64,000 nt of DNA from an uncultured Oceanospirillaceae bacterium (GTDB taxonomy: Bacteria; Pseudomonadota; Gammaproteobacteria; Pseudomonadales; Balneatricaceae), in the NCBI GenBank assembly GCA_913057435.1, contig CAJXNY010000004.1:124001-188000 (forward strand). Direction: 5' to 3'. Under the pieces are notes generated by a model that worked only from the letters and a program-made list of their open reading frames with translations, was not told the DNA's origin and did no database searches. Positions 57,242 to 64,000 of the stretch are shown here, in pieces. The translations under genes and the position numbers were made by a program. Each line of letters opens with the position of its first letter. Position 1 is the first letter of the stretch.

Positions 57242-57802
57242 ATGAGCATGCAATCCCGACTGACTATCCCCACCCGCGACGCGATGCGCGATGATCAACG
57301 CGCCGTACTCGACGCCATCCTGGCAGGCCCACGCGGCAATCTGGACGGCCCTTTCCTGGCCTGGATCCACAGCCCGGGCCTGGCCAACCCGGCGCAGCAG
57401 CTGGGTGCATTCTGCCGCTACCACACCCAGCTGTCGCTGGTTGAGTCCGAGCTGGCCATCCTCACCACCGCCGCCTGGTGGCGCAGCCAGGCCGAATGGA
57501 TGATCCACGAACCCATCGCCCGCAAAGCCGGACTGGACGGCGCCATCATCGACGCCCTGCAGGCAGAGGAAACACCAAAAATCATCGCCCCCCGCCAGCA
57601 GCTGATCTACAAAACGGGCCGGGCACTGTATAAAACCCGCCGGGTAAACGGTGCACTCTATGCAGCAGGGGTAGAAGCGTTTGGTGAGCAAGGGATGGTG
57701 GAGCTGGTCGGCATCTACGGTTATTACGCCTTTGTCGCCATGACGCTAAACACCTTCGAAATGCGGCCGGAAAAGGCAGAGAGTTTGCCGTTTCCTGAGT
57801 GA
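57242..57802 (+). CDS. Carboxymuconolactone decarboxylase-family protein
   Basis: 186 residues of the AhpD/CMD fold: FLAWIHSPGLANPAQQLGAF, LSLVESELAILTTAAWWRSQ, and EWMIHEPIARKAGL carrying the conserved histidine. It lacks the CxxC pair of true AhpD peroxidases, so it resembles CMD-type decarboxylases more. No protocatechuate pathway genes are nearby; its link to the upstream aminotransferase is unproven. REP elements flank both sides. Confidence 0.9.
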   Translation: MSMQSRLTIPTRDAMRDDQRAVLDAILAGPRGNLDGPFLAWIHSPGLANPAQQLGAFCRYHTQLSLVESELAILTTAAWWRSQAEWMIHEPIARKAGLDGAIIDALQAEETPKIIAPRQQLIYKTGRALYKTRRVNGALYAAGVEAFGEQGMVELVGIYGYYAFVAMTLNTFEMRPEKAESLPFPE

Positions 57803-57815
57803 TCGCCACCGGCTC

Positions 57816-57880
57816 ATCGCCAGCAAGCTAACGCCTACACCAAAGCCTATACAAACCGTAGGAGCCAGCTTGCTGGCGAT
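57816..57880. repeat. REP element pair at the 3' side of the RAYT gene
   Basis: Units at 57816-57838 (degenerate: GCCAGCAAGCTAACG) and 57858-57880 (GCCAGCTTGCTGGC core) in opposite orientation. They lie between the CMD gene and the 3' end of the transposase gene. Confidence 0.88.
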
Positions 57881-57894
57881 TAAATCCCATTACA

Positions 57895-58350
57895 TCAAAG
57901 CCATTTAGCATCCCACAGTGGGTAGTCACCCAACCGCGTTACTAACCCCGCCCTAAGCGGATTGGCCACAATATACCGCGCCGCCTTCAGGATATGATCC
58001 TCATCCCGCACCAGCTGATCATAAAACCCGCGCTGCCAGACGGGGCCTGCACTCTGATTAAGCTGATTAATATGGCGGGCAGAGCAAGACTTCACCCGCT
58101 GCACCAGTTCACTCAGCCCGACACTGCCCAGTTGAAACATCCAGTGGAAATGATCAGGCATAACCACATACGCCCAGGTTTCAGCATCATCAGGCTGGCG
58201 ATAGAATTCCTTCACCAGAGCACGTGCCGCTGTAAATGACTCAAACAAAGGCACGCGATTATGCGTTACCCCCGTAACCACATACACCGCGCTATTCTCA
58301 GAGTAACGCCCATAACGCAATGCATGCCCACGCCATTGTTTTTGCTTCAT
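57895..58350 (-). CDS. REP-associated tyrosine transposase (RAYT, Y1 type)
   Basis: 151 residues. The HUH metal site is in YVVMPDHFHWMFQ (His67, His69) and the candidate nucleophile tyrosine in VWQRGFYDQLVRDEDH (Tyr110); ARYIVANPLRAGLV is a family signature. RAYT proteins nick and recombine REP hairpins, and are thought to spread REPs without being mobile as classic IS elements. The gene is intact (GGGAGG seven bases before the ATG) and flanked by two REPs on its 3' side and six on its 5' side, the expected arrangement. Confidence 0.95.
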   Translation of the reverse strand: MKQKQWRGHALRYGRYSENSAVYVVTGVTHNRVPLFESFTAARALVKEFYRQPDDAETWAYVVMPDHFHWMFQLGSVGLSELVQRVKSCSARHINQLNQSAGPVWQRGFYDQLVRDEDHILKAARYIVANPLRAGLVTRLGDYPLWDAKWL

Positions 58351-58394
58351 CCCATAACCTCCCTGTTAACGGATTTACTATAGAAACGCAGCCT

Positions 58395-58614
58395 ATCGTC
58401 AGCAAGCTGACTCCTACAACAAACCCCACCAACCGTAGGAGCGAGCTTGCTCGCGATCCATCACCGCAACCATCGCCAGCAAGCTGGCTCCTACAAAAAA
58501 CCCACACCAACCGTAGGAGCGAGCTTGCTCGCGATCCATCACCGCTACCATCGCCAGCAAGCTGACTCCTACAAGAAACCCCGCACCCATCGTAGGAGCC
58601 AGCTTGCTGGCGAT
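58395..58614. repeat. Three tandem inverted REP pairs upstream of the RAYT gene
   Basis: Six 23-bp units: 58395-58417, 58435-58457, 58472-58494, 58513-58535, 58550-58572 and 58592-58614, alternating in orientation, so three pairs with 77-78 bp periodicity. Left units have the core G(C/T)CAGCAAGCTG(G/A)C; right units have GAGCGAGCTTGCTCGCG or GAGCCAGCTTGCTGGCG. Spacers within pairs and between pairs are also similar, indicating block duplication. Substitutions at paired stem positions are largely compensatory. Confidence 0.95.
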
Positions 58615-58629
58615 TCCTGACCATAACCC

Positions 58630-59538
58630 TCAAAACAGATAGCTATACAGATACCCCGCCAGCACAGCCATACCAATAATCACCGCCAGGAACGCCACGA
58701 TCAGCTGATTCTTAAAAATCGACTTCAGCAGAATCACCTCGGTCAGGCTGGCACCGGCGCTGCCAATCACCAGCGCCATCACCGCGCCCAGCCCCATGCC
58801 TTTTGCTGCCAGCGCCGCACTTAGCGGTATCACCGCCTCGGCCCGAATATACAGAGGAATGCCGATCACCGCCGCCACCGGTACAGCAAAGGGGTTATCG
58901 GCACTGGCAAAGCGCACCACAAAGTCGGTTGGCATAAAGCCATAAATCACCGAGCCCAGCGCCACGCCTGCCATCAAGTAAGGCAGTACCTTTTTGAAAT
59001 CCGCCCAGGTGCTGTGCCAGATGGCGCGCCACGGGCTCACCGGCTGAGCAGCGCCGCCGCAACCTGTGCCACAACCCCGTGCAACCGGTTCCGCATAGGC
59101 TTCAACCCGGATATAGCGCTCAAAGCCTGACTTCTCCAGCATATAACCCGCCAACACCGACACGCCCATAGCTGTAGCGAAGTAAAACAGCGTGACTTCC
59201 AGCCCAAAGGTCACCACAAACAGCCCGATAATCACCGGGTTCAACAACGGGCTGGCGAACAGAAACACCATCATCGCGCCGAACCCGGCCTTAGCCCGTA
59301 GCAACCCTTTCAGAAACGGAATCGTTGAGCAGGAGCAGAACGGGGTAATGCTGCCCAGCAACCCGGCGACAATAAAGCCTTTACCGTGACGGCTGCTAAG
59401 GATGCGCTGGATTTTCTCGGGCGGGATTTTTGCCTGCAATACCCCCACCAGGTAGCTGATCACCAGGAACAGCAACGTCAGCTCGGTTGCCAGGAACGCA
59501 AACATATTGAGGGACTCGTAAAGCGCGTCGGTTGTCAT
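58630..59538 (-). CDS. Permease of the YraQ/ArsP-like (DUF318) family
   Basis: 302 residues from the ATG at 59538. About eight membrane helices. The family motif GSITPFCSCSTIPFLKGL carries a cysteine pair used for metal or metalloid chemistry in related ArsP proteins; a cytoplasmic loop has GCGTGCGGAA, two more cysteines. It may export an organic arsenical, a metal or a sulfur compound. Its divergent ArsR regulator supports a thiol-reactive inducer. Confidence 0.9.
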   Translation of the reverse strand: MTTDALYESLNMFAFLATELTLLFLVISYLVGVLQAKIPPEKIQRILSSRHGKGFIVAGLLGSITPFCSCSTIPFLKGLLRAKAGFGAMMVFLFASPLLNPVIIGLFVVTFGLEVTLFYFATAMGVSVLAGYMLEKSGFERYIRVEAYAEPVARGCGTGCGGAAQPVSPWRAIWHSTWADFKKVLPYLMAGVALGSVIYGFMPTDFVVRFASADNPFAVPVAAVIGIPLYIRAEAVIPLSAALAAKGMGLGAVMALVIGSAGASLTEVILLKSIFKNQLIVAFLAVIIGMAVLAGYLYSYLF

Positions 59539-59552
59539 ACACACACCATAAT

Positions 59553-59630
59553 CTATATTTCTAGAATTACCGAAATATAGAATCCACCCCTGGCTGGGTC
59601 AAGATATTTCTAGTAATATCGAAATATCTT
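59553..59630. promoter_or_regulatory. Two ArsR-type operators in the permease/arsR intergenic region
   Basis: CTATATTTC-N10-GAAATATAG (59553-59580) and AAGATATTTC-N10-GAAATATCTT (59601-59630), with spacers TAGAATTACC and TAGTAATATC. Perfect arms of nine and ten bases. One sits near each divergent start codon, so the ArsR protein probably represses the permease and itself. Confidence 0.8.
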
Positions 59631-59650
59631 CACCGTCCAGGACCGTCACA

Positions 59651-59938
59651 ATGGAATTAGAACTTGCCGCCAAAGCACTCAAAGAACTCGGCCACCCCAC
59701 CCGGCTGGCCATCTTCAGACGACTGGTAAAATCAGGCCATCAGGGCCTGGCCGTGGGCATCCTGCAGGAAGAGCTGAACGTGCCAGGCTCCACCCTGTCC
59801 CACCACCTCTCCGGCCTGATGAAAGCCGGACTGATCAACCAGCGCCGAGAGGGCCGTACCCTGTTCTGTGTCGCGGAATATGCACGGCTGCTGGCGGTGA
59901 TTAACTTTTTGCAGGATGAGTGTTGTGTGGATGGATGA
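59651..59938 (+). CDS. ArsR-family transcriptional repressor
   Basis: 95 residues with the winged helix KALKELGHPTRLAIFRRLVK, GILQEELNVPGSTLSHHLSG, LMKAGLINQRREGRTLF. The ELCVC arsenic motif in helix 3 is not present; candidate sensing cysteines are in LFCVAE and the C-terminal DECCVDG. So it may sense another thiol-reactive agent. Divergent from the permease with two operators between. Confidence 0.94.
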   Translation: MELELAAKALKELGHPTRLAIFRRLVKSGHQGLAVGILQEELNVPGSTLSHHLSGLMKAGLINQRREGRTLFCVAEYARLLAVINFLQDECCVDG

Positions 59939-60096
59939 TAGGGCCAGAGTTCAGCCTCCGCACCTTGAAGTACAGAGGCAGTTATGGCATCTAAAAACTG
60001 AGCTGTCAGGCATAAGTCCAGAGCATTTCTTAGGTTTTACCAGCACATGCGGGTAGCCATGCCAACCAACCGTTTTTCTTTCTTTGTAGTGACTTA

Positions 60097-60447
60097 TTAT
60101 CTGCACTTTCTACGTTTACGGTTGTGAAATTCCAGCGACTCTTCTGAGATAAAGCTTGTAACTTCACCCGCCAGAATTTTTTCATGCTCAAACTTCCGAC
60201 CAGCTTGATTACCTAGCCGTCTTTTCCACCACTTCTCTTCTGATAGCATCCTCGCGGCCTTTACTCTGAGGTTGTCAGCATTCATAGATTGAGCAGTTAG
60301 TGAACATTGTGGAGGCTCAATCCCTTGCTCTCGGCAATATTCAAGAGCTTCAGGAAGACCATCAGCCTCTAAAATTTCGGAACACTTTAGTGCATGAAGC
60401 TCAGCACATGACTCAGCTTCATCAATTTTTAATTCTAACTCTGACAT
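60097..60447 (-). pseudogene. Fragment resembling phage replication endonuclease GpA N-terminal region
   Basis: 116 residues. The C-terminal two-thirds (RMLSEEKWWKRRLGNQAGRK, then EVTSFISEESLEFHNRKRRK) resembles from memory the N-terminal region of P2-like phage GpA replication proteins, which normally exceed 700 residues and carry a nickase domain downstream. Here the frame stops at 60097 and nothing downstream continues the match, so it looks like a decayed phage remnant. The alternative is a small unknown protein. It lies just downstream of the TIR-TPR gene in AT-rich sequence. Confidence 0.5.
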
Positions 60448-60483
60448 TTTATTCTCGAGCTTAATGGGGCATATAATATATAA

Positions 60484-60527
60484 CTCAGCCGTTTCCTAAG
60501 GAGTTCGGCTGAGCTTCCTTGTTAGAC
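60484..60527 (-). terminator. Hairpin after the TIR-TPR gene
   Basis: Perfect 8-bp inverted repeat CTCAGCCG (60484-60491) / CGGCTGAG (60506-60513) two bases after the TIR-TPR stop region, followed leftwards by AT-rich sequence without a T-run. The GTTAGAC at 60521-60527 next to the stop gives a faint similarity to an integron attC end. Confidence 0.5.
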
Positions 60528-60528
60528 G

Positions 60529-62010
60529 CTATTTCTTATCAGTTTCAATTAAATTAATATTATTTAATATCTCCTTTGTTAATTGATGGTCAGAGCCTAG
60601 TGATTTATCTAGTATTTTAGCAGCCTCATAATACAGCTCCAAGGCGTTAGAAACGCCCCCCGATTCTTCGACCAATGAAGCTAGATTACTTAGCAGGACA
60701 GCAGTATTCGGATGATCATTACCTAACAGCCGTCGATAAGCTCCTAATGCCTCTTCGAGGAGTTCACGTGCTACGATCAAATCCCCTTGTAATCGAAATA
60801 CACTGGAAAGATTATTCATCACTGTTATTGTACTAGGATGCTCATTCCCTAGTAATCTCCGACTAAGTTTTAGGGCGAATTCTTGTAACTCCCGCGCACC
60901 GCTCAAATCCCCAAGAGCTTTAAGTGTGCTAGCCAAGTTGTTCATTGAAGTCAGCGTGTCAGGATGTTCGTCGCCTAGAATTAATCGGCGTCTTTCCAAA
61001 ATCTTTTTTTGAAGGGCTTTCGCGCCCATCAAATCTCCCATGTCAGCAAGCGTAGCAGCTAGATTATTAAGTGAAATCATCGTATCTGGGTGGTTTTCAC
61101 CCAGCGTTGTACTACGTAGCTCAAAGACTCGTTCTTCCAATTCTCGTGCTGACCTAAAATCCCCCATACTACCTAGGATTCCAGCTAGATTATTCATGGC
61201 TGTTAGAGTATCAGGATGGCTATCACCCAATACACACTGGCTCATGCCGAGAGCTTGTTCCTGTAATTTACGTGCTTTAGTAAAATTTCCTCGGGATTCA
61301 TACAAAGTCGCTAGATTGCTCAAGTCAGCCGATATTCGCGGATCGTCCTCTCCATAAATACTTATGGCGATGTCCAGTGCAATACGGAGACAACGTTCCG
61401 CATTCTCAAGATCACCAGCTGTAAAGTAACTAGCAGCTAATTTACGTTGAACTTTAGCAACAGCTGGGTGAGCCTTACCAAACCTTGCTGTTAATACCTC
61501 GAGGGCTTTCTCGTAAGGGGGTACCGCACCGCTTAAATCTCCAGCTTCTCGAAGTCTGTCACCAATCTCCTCAGAATCAGCTAATGCCCCTGTCTTAGGG
61601 TCTGTCGTTAAAGCAGCAGCAATCCGTTTTAGTCTTGATACTTCCCCCCCTACATCACGTAAATCTATTGATTGATACCCACGTAATGAGGGTGAAAGGT
61701 TTTTAACTTTTGCTCCTGGCAACAATACAGGAATAATGCGAAAACTATCATCAGAAAAAATTCGATCCAAGAGGGATCGAAGCTCTACGGTTTGCCACTC
61801 ACTAGATGGATCTTCTCCAACGAGAACAAGGGCAACTTCAGCATCTAAAATTGCATTTCTAACGGCTATATCCCATCTAACTCCCGGTACTAAAGTTATT
61901 TCGTCAAACCAAACCCCTATCCCAGCTCCAGTAAGTAATTGATGTAAATCACGTGCGGCTTTCTTGTCTTTTGACGAATAGCTGAGGAAAACAGTAAATT
62001 TCTTTGTCAT
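60529..62010 (-). CDS. TIR-domain protein with TPR repeats
   Basis: 493 residues from the ATG at 62010 (GAGGG upstream; the ATG overlaps the preceding stop as ATGA). The TIR domain (about 1-140) begins KKFTVFLSYSSKDKKAARDL and has WQTVELRSLL, where Glu76 is four residues after Trp72, as in NADase TIRs (SARM1 Trp-x3-Glu). Residues about 180-490 hold about seven kinesin-light-chain-like TPR units of 42 residues, each starting LGxxHPxT followed by NNLA. No NB-ARC or NACHT switch domain. It is the second gene of a TIR/TIR-TPR operon with AT-rich composition. Function is inferred: likely immune effector or sensor. Confidence 0.9.
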   Translation of the reverse strand: MTKKFTVFLSYSSKDKKAARDLHQLLTGAGIGVWFDEITLVPGVRWDIAVRNAILDAEVALVLVGEDPSSEWQTVELRSLLDRIFSDDSFRIIPVLLPGAKVKNLSPSLRGYQSIDLRDVGGEVSRLKRIAAALTTDPKTGALADSEEIGDRLREAGDLSGAVPPYEKALEVLTARFGKAHPAVAKVQRKLAASYFTAGDLENAERCLRIALDIAISIYGEDDPRISADLSNLATLYESRGNFTKARKLQEQALGMSQCVLGDSHPDTLTAMNNLAGILGSMGDFRSARELEERVFELRSTTLGENHPDTMISLNNLAATLADMGDLMGAKALQKKILERRRLILGDEHPDTLTSMNNLASTLKALGDLSGARELQEFALKLSRRLLGNEHPSTITVMNNLSSVFRLQGDLIVARELLEEALGAYRRLLGNDHPNTAVLLSNLASLVEESGGVSNALELYYEAAKILDKSLGSDHQLTKEILNNINLIETDKK

Positions 62011-62594
62011 TTTATTTTCCCTCCAGTATCGAGCCATTTATCTAGAATTTTTCGTTCAAACTCGATGATTACCTCCTCATTAACACCCAGAGACCGGAAG
62101 CGAGAAAGTTCAATAATTTTCTGCTCATAGTGACATAGATCCCCACTCCCGCTTGAATTATCTTTGGTGGGCCAACGACCTACTGGTTCACCTTTTATTC
62201 CTTGTTTCAAAACATGAAAGGCATAGTCCTGATCCTGACCATTTCTAAAGTCTGCCCATGTTCGCAGCGAAAGAAACCCTGGGACGTGTGCAGAGTCTGC
62301 ATCAGGAAGGAGAACAGGAATTATTCTAAAATCAGGATTACGAGTTTGAAGATCTAAAGCACGTTCTATTTCTTCTCGAAACCAACCCTTTGGGGTATTA
62401 GCTCCTATGAATACAGCGCAGCTAGTCGTACCCTCAAGCCCTCTAGCTATAGCTTGTTGCCAGCTTTTACCTGGCACCAACACCCATTTATCCAACCAAA
62501 TTTTAAACCCACACTCATCTTCGAGCCGGATCGCTAACCCTTCAACCCAAGGCGCTTCGTCATGAGAGTGGCTGAGAAATGTGTCAGTGCTCAT
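62007..62594 (-). CDS. TIR-domain protein
   Basis: 195 residues. TIR domain about 1-130 (TFLSHSHDEAPWVEGLAIRL, then LVPGKSWQQAI) with GWFREEIERALD; Glu75, four after Trp71, matches the catalytic glutamate of NAD-cleaving TIRs. The C-terminal 40 residues (YEQKIIELSRFRSLGVNEEV ending WLDTGGKIK) form a short helical module, perhaps for oligomerisation. It is paralogous to the TIR of the following gene (shared LVPG-W and FRIIPVLLP). There is no obvious Shine-Dalgarno before the ATG. No signal peptide. Confidence 0.9.
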   Translation of the reverse strand: MSTDTFLSHSHDEAPWVEGLAIRLEDECGFKIWLDKWVLVPGKSWQQAIARGLEGTTSCAVFIGANTPKGWFREEIERALDLQTRNPDFRIIPVLLPDADSAHVPGFLSLRTWADFRNGQDQDYAFHVLKQGIKGEPVGRWPTKDNSSGSGDLCHYEQKIIELSRFRSLGVNEEVIIEFERKILDKWLDTGGKIK

Positions 62595-62860
62595 CTATAG
62601 TCCGTATTCCATGGATCGTTCTAACAGTTTACTTCACAGCCAGCTCGACTATTCCCCCACCAACAAGGAAGAATTACGTATGAGGATTTAAAACATATAA
62701 AGAAGAAGCCCTTTCAACCCAAGGTTCATCCATGTAAAGCAGTAGAAGATATACCCGCTGCACATCAAACCCACATTGAGCCCAACACCCTGATACTCAA
62801 TAAACTCGAGGCACATTGCCAGAGCCACACAGTCTGATCAATTGAACTTTCGCCCCCCCA
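62595..62860. other. Intergenic region upstream of the TIR operon
   Basis: 266 bp, AT-rich on the TIR side. It must hold the promoter of the TIR operon. GTTCTAAC at 62618-62625 faintly echoes the GTTAGAC at the other end of the operon. No gene or tRNA is visible; one short plus-strand frame here has no start or family resemblance. Confidence 0.4.
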
Positions 62861-63706
62861 TCAGTCACTCCGCTTCCCCAACACCCCATAGTAATACGCC
62901 ATATAATCCTCAGTCGCTTTCTGCTCCAGTTCCTGGGCCTGCTCGGTCGGGCAGAACACCCGGATATCGATACAGATATCGCCTTCTTCGGTAGTCAGCA
63001 CTCGAAAGTGTGGCTCGGCCCCTGGCAGGTCAACCCCGGCGCGGCGTTCGATAACGGCGTTATAACGCTGGGCGACGTCAGAAAAGTCGGCGCAGTATTC
63101 GGTCAGGTTATCCATCAGCTGCTGGCGAAACTCAAACGGGTTCACCAGCGGTGGCGTGGTGATGGAGAAGTAGTGGTACACATAGCGTTTCATAAAGTTG
63201 AGATTTTTCACCGCCAGGCTCAGGAAGGCACTGTTGGGTACGGTGATGGTTTTGCCGGTGTACTCGTAACTGTTATGGGCCAGGTTGATCTCCTGGATCG
63301 AGGTGGAGAGGATGTTTACCTCCAGCACTTCACCGCGAAAACGGTCGATCTCTACCCAGTCGCCCACCGTGAAGGCGCGCGAGCTGGCGCGCAGGATGGA
63401 GCCGCTGAAGCAGAGGATCAGTTCTTTTGAGGCCAGTACCAGTGCCACCGCGATGGCTGCCAGCGACAGGGCAAAGTGCTGGATCTCAAACCACCACAGG
63501 CCGATTACCGTTGAGAACAGCGCCAGGGCCATCAGGTTTTTGGTGTAGAACATCGATTTGCGCTGTTCATCACTGACAAATGCCGAGTCGTGGCGAATCC
63601 ATTTCAGAATCAGAAACCGCAGCAGCAGTAATACTGCCACCAGGCTGAAGGTCAGCGCCGGTTTATGGTTGATAAGGGCCTGAAAATAGCTGGTCAGCTG
63701 TTCCAT
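62861..63706 (-). CDS. MscS-family mechanosensitive ion channel
   Basis: 281 residues from the ATG at 63706; the frame opens at 63790 but the extra 28 residues look non-coding. Two N-terminal membrane helices (about 17-35 and 55-75) precede the pore helix region (AIAVALVLASKELILCFSGS) and the MscS beta domain (FTVGDWVEIDRFRGEVLEVN, GKTITVPNSAFLSLAVKNLN). The C-terminal cage is short. It opens under membrane tension to release osmolytes. The remaining 294 bp to the window end hold nothing I can identify. Confidence 0.92.
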   Translation of the reverse strand: MEQLTSYFQALINHKPALTFSLVAVLLLLRFLILKWIRHDSAFVSDEQRKSMFYTKNLMALALFSTVIGLWWFEIQHFALSLAAIAVALVLASKELILCFSGSILRASSRAFTVGDWVEIDRFRGEVLEVNILSTSIQEINLAHNSYEYTGKTITVPNSAFLSLAVKNLNFMKRYVYHYFSITTPPLVNPFEFRQQLMDNLTEYCADFSDVAQRYNAVIERRAGVDLPGAEPHFRVLTTEEGDICIDIRVFCPTEQAQELEQKATEDYMAYYYGVLGKRSD

Positions 63707-64000
63707 TCGATGTCGATCCAGATAAGGAGTTGATAAGCCTGGTGCAGGGTGCAACCGGTCGGCAAGCATACAACAGAACATTGTTGTCACCGATAGGCTG
63801 GGCAGGACAAAAATTTTTATCAGATACGCCCCGCTGCGAGGCTATTCTTGCCCGGCCCCCTGCCTCACACGGGGCCCCTTACACGGTTCGACAGCCAGCC
63901 ATATATGTCGCCGTAACGCAGTAAGCCACAACCAGAGGCCGCGTTCGCCTGATAACCGGGCCCAAAACAGATAAAAATCCTTTATCAGAATCCCCAACGA

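Noticed and set aside
58395-58614. CRISPR-like array because of regular 77-bp spacing
   Set aside because: Units are inverted REP hairpins in alternating orientation, and the sequences between them are similar rather than unique spacers; the adjacent gene is a RAYT, not cas.
62640-62830. Short open plus-strand frames upstream of the TIR operon as a transposase remnant
   Set aside because: I could not match any transposase motif, and the frames lack starts and ribosome-binding sites.

Overview
The window is a gammaproteobacterial chromosome segment, most likely from a marine Oceanospirillaceae-type bacterium. Signs of this are the close resemblance of NrdA/NrdB, RsuA, KdsA, CysK, Lrp and DeaD to their E. 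coli and Pseudomonas counterparts, moderate-to-high GC, sodium-coupled amino-acid uptake, many chemoreceptors, and Pseudomonas-like REP elements. The genus is an inference; no rRNA is present.

Layout. 1-9 kb: a truncated chemoreceptor, rsuA, the prolyl isomerases slyD and ppiC, a Cache-PAS-GGDEF-EAL protein, an unknown exported protein and a Cache chemoreceptor. 9-13.5 kb: class Ia ribonucleotide reductase (nrdA-nrdB-ferredoxin, minus strand) behind two NrdR boxes, then tRNA-Tyr. 13.6-21.7 kb: small membrane protein, HugZ-like protein, PilZ-like protein, kdsA, a coupled operon of pseudokinase/SUMF fusion, DUF4139 protein and tRNA acp-transferase, a Sel1 protein and cysK. 21.7-28.6 kb: a soluble CZB chemoreceptor, two unknown proteins, an XRE-cupin regulator, a twin-receiver protein and deaD. 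29-35 kb: an alanine/serine module (alr-ridA facing an Lrp-type regulator, dsdA and an AGCS symporter). 35-37.5 kb: a double-Cache chemoreceptor.

37.5-45.3 kb: a lipoprotein cytochrome c, then a complete soluble molybdenum NAD-dependent formate dehydrogenase operon (fdsG-fdsB-fdsA-fdhD-fdsD) with its divergent regulator. 45.5-48.8 kb: a PACE exporter/LysR pair, a GntR regulator and a hydrolase. 48.9-54.7 kb: a Fur-boxed TonB receptor plus complete ABC importer for a ferric chelate. 54.7-57.8 kb: an RpiR regulator divergent from a class III aminotransferase, followed by a carboxymuconolactone-decarboxylase-family protein.

57.1-58.6 kb is a REP/RAYT island: a REP-associated tyrosine transposase surrounded by REP hairpins, including three tandem inverted pairs with about 77 bp periodicity. 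58.6-59.9 kb is an ArsR-regulated permease with two near-identical operators. 60.0-62.6 kb is visibly AT-richer and looks acquired: a fragment resembling the end of a phage replication endonuclease N-terminal region, and a translationally coupled pair of genes encoding a TIR protein and a TIR-TPR protein. This pair is the best candidate in the window for an uncharacterised (probably anti-phage) system. The window closes with an MscS-type channel.
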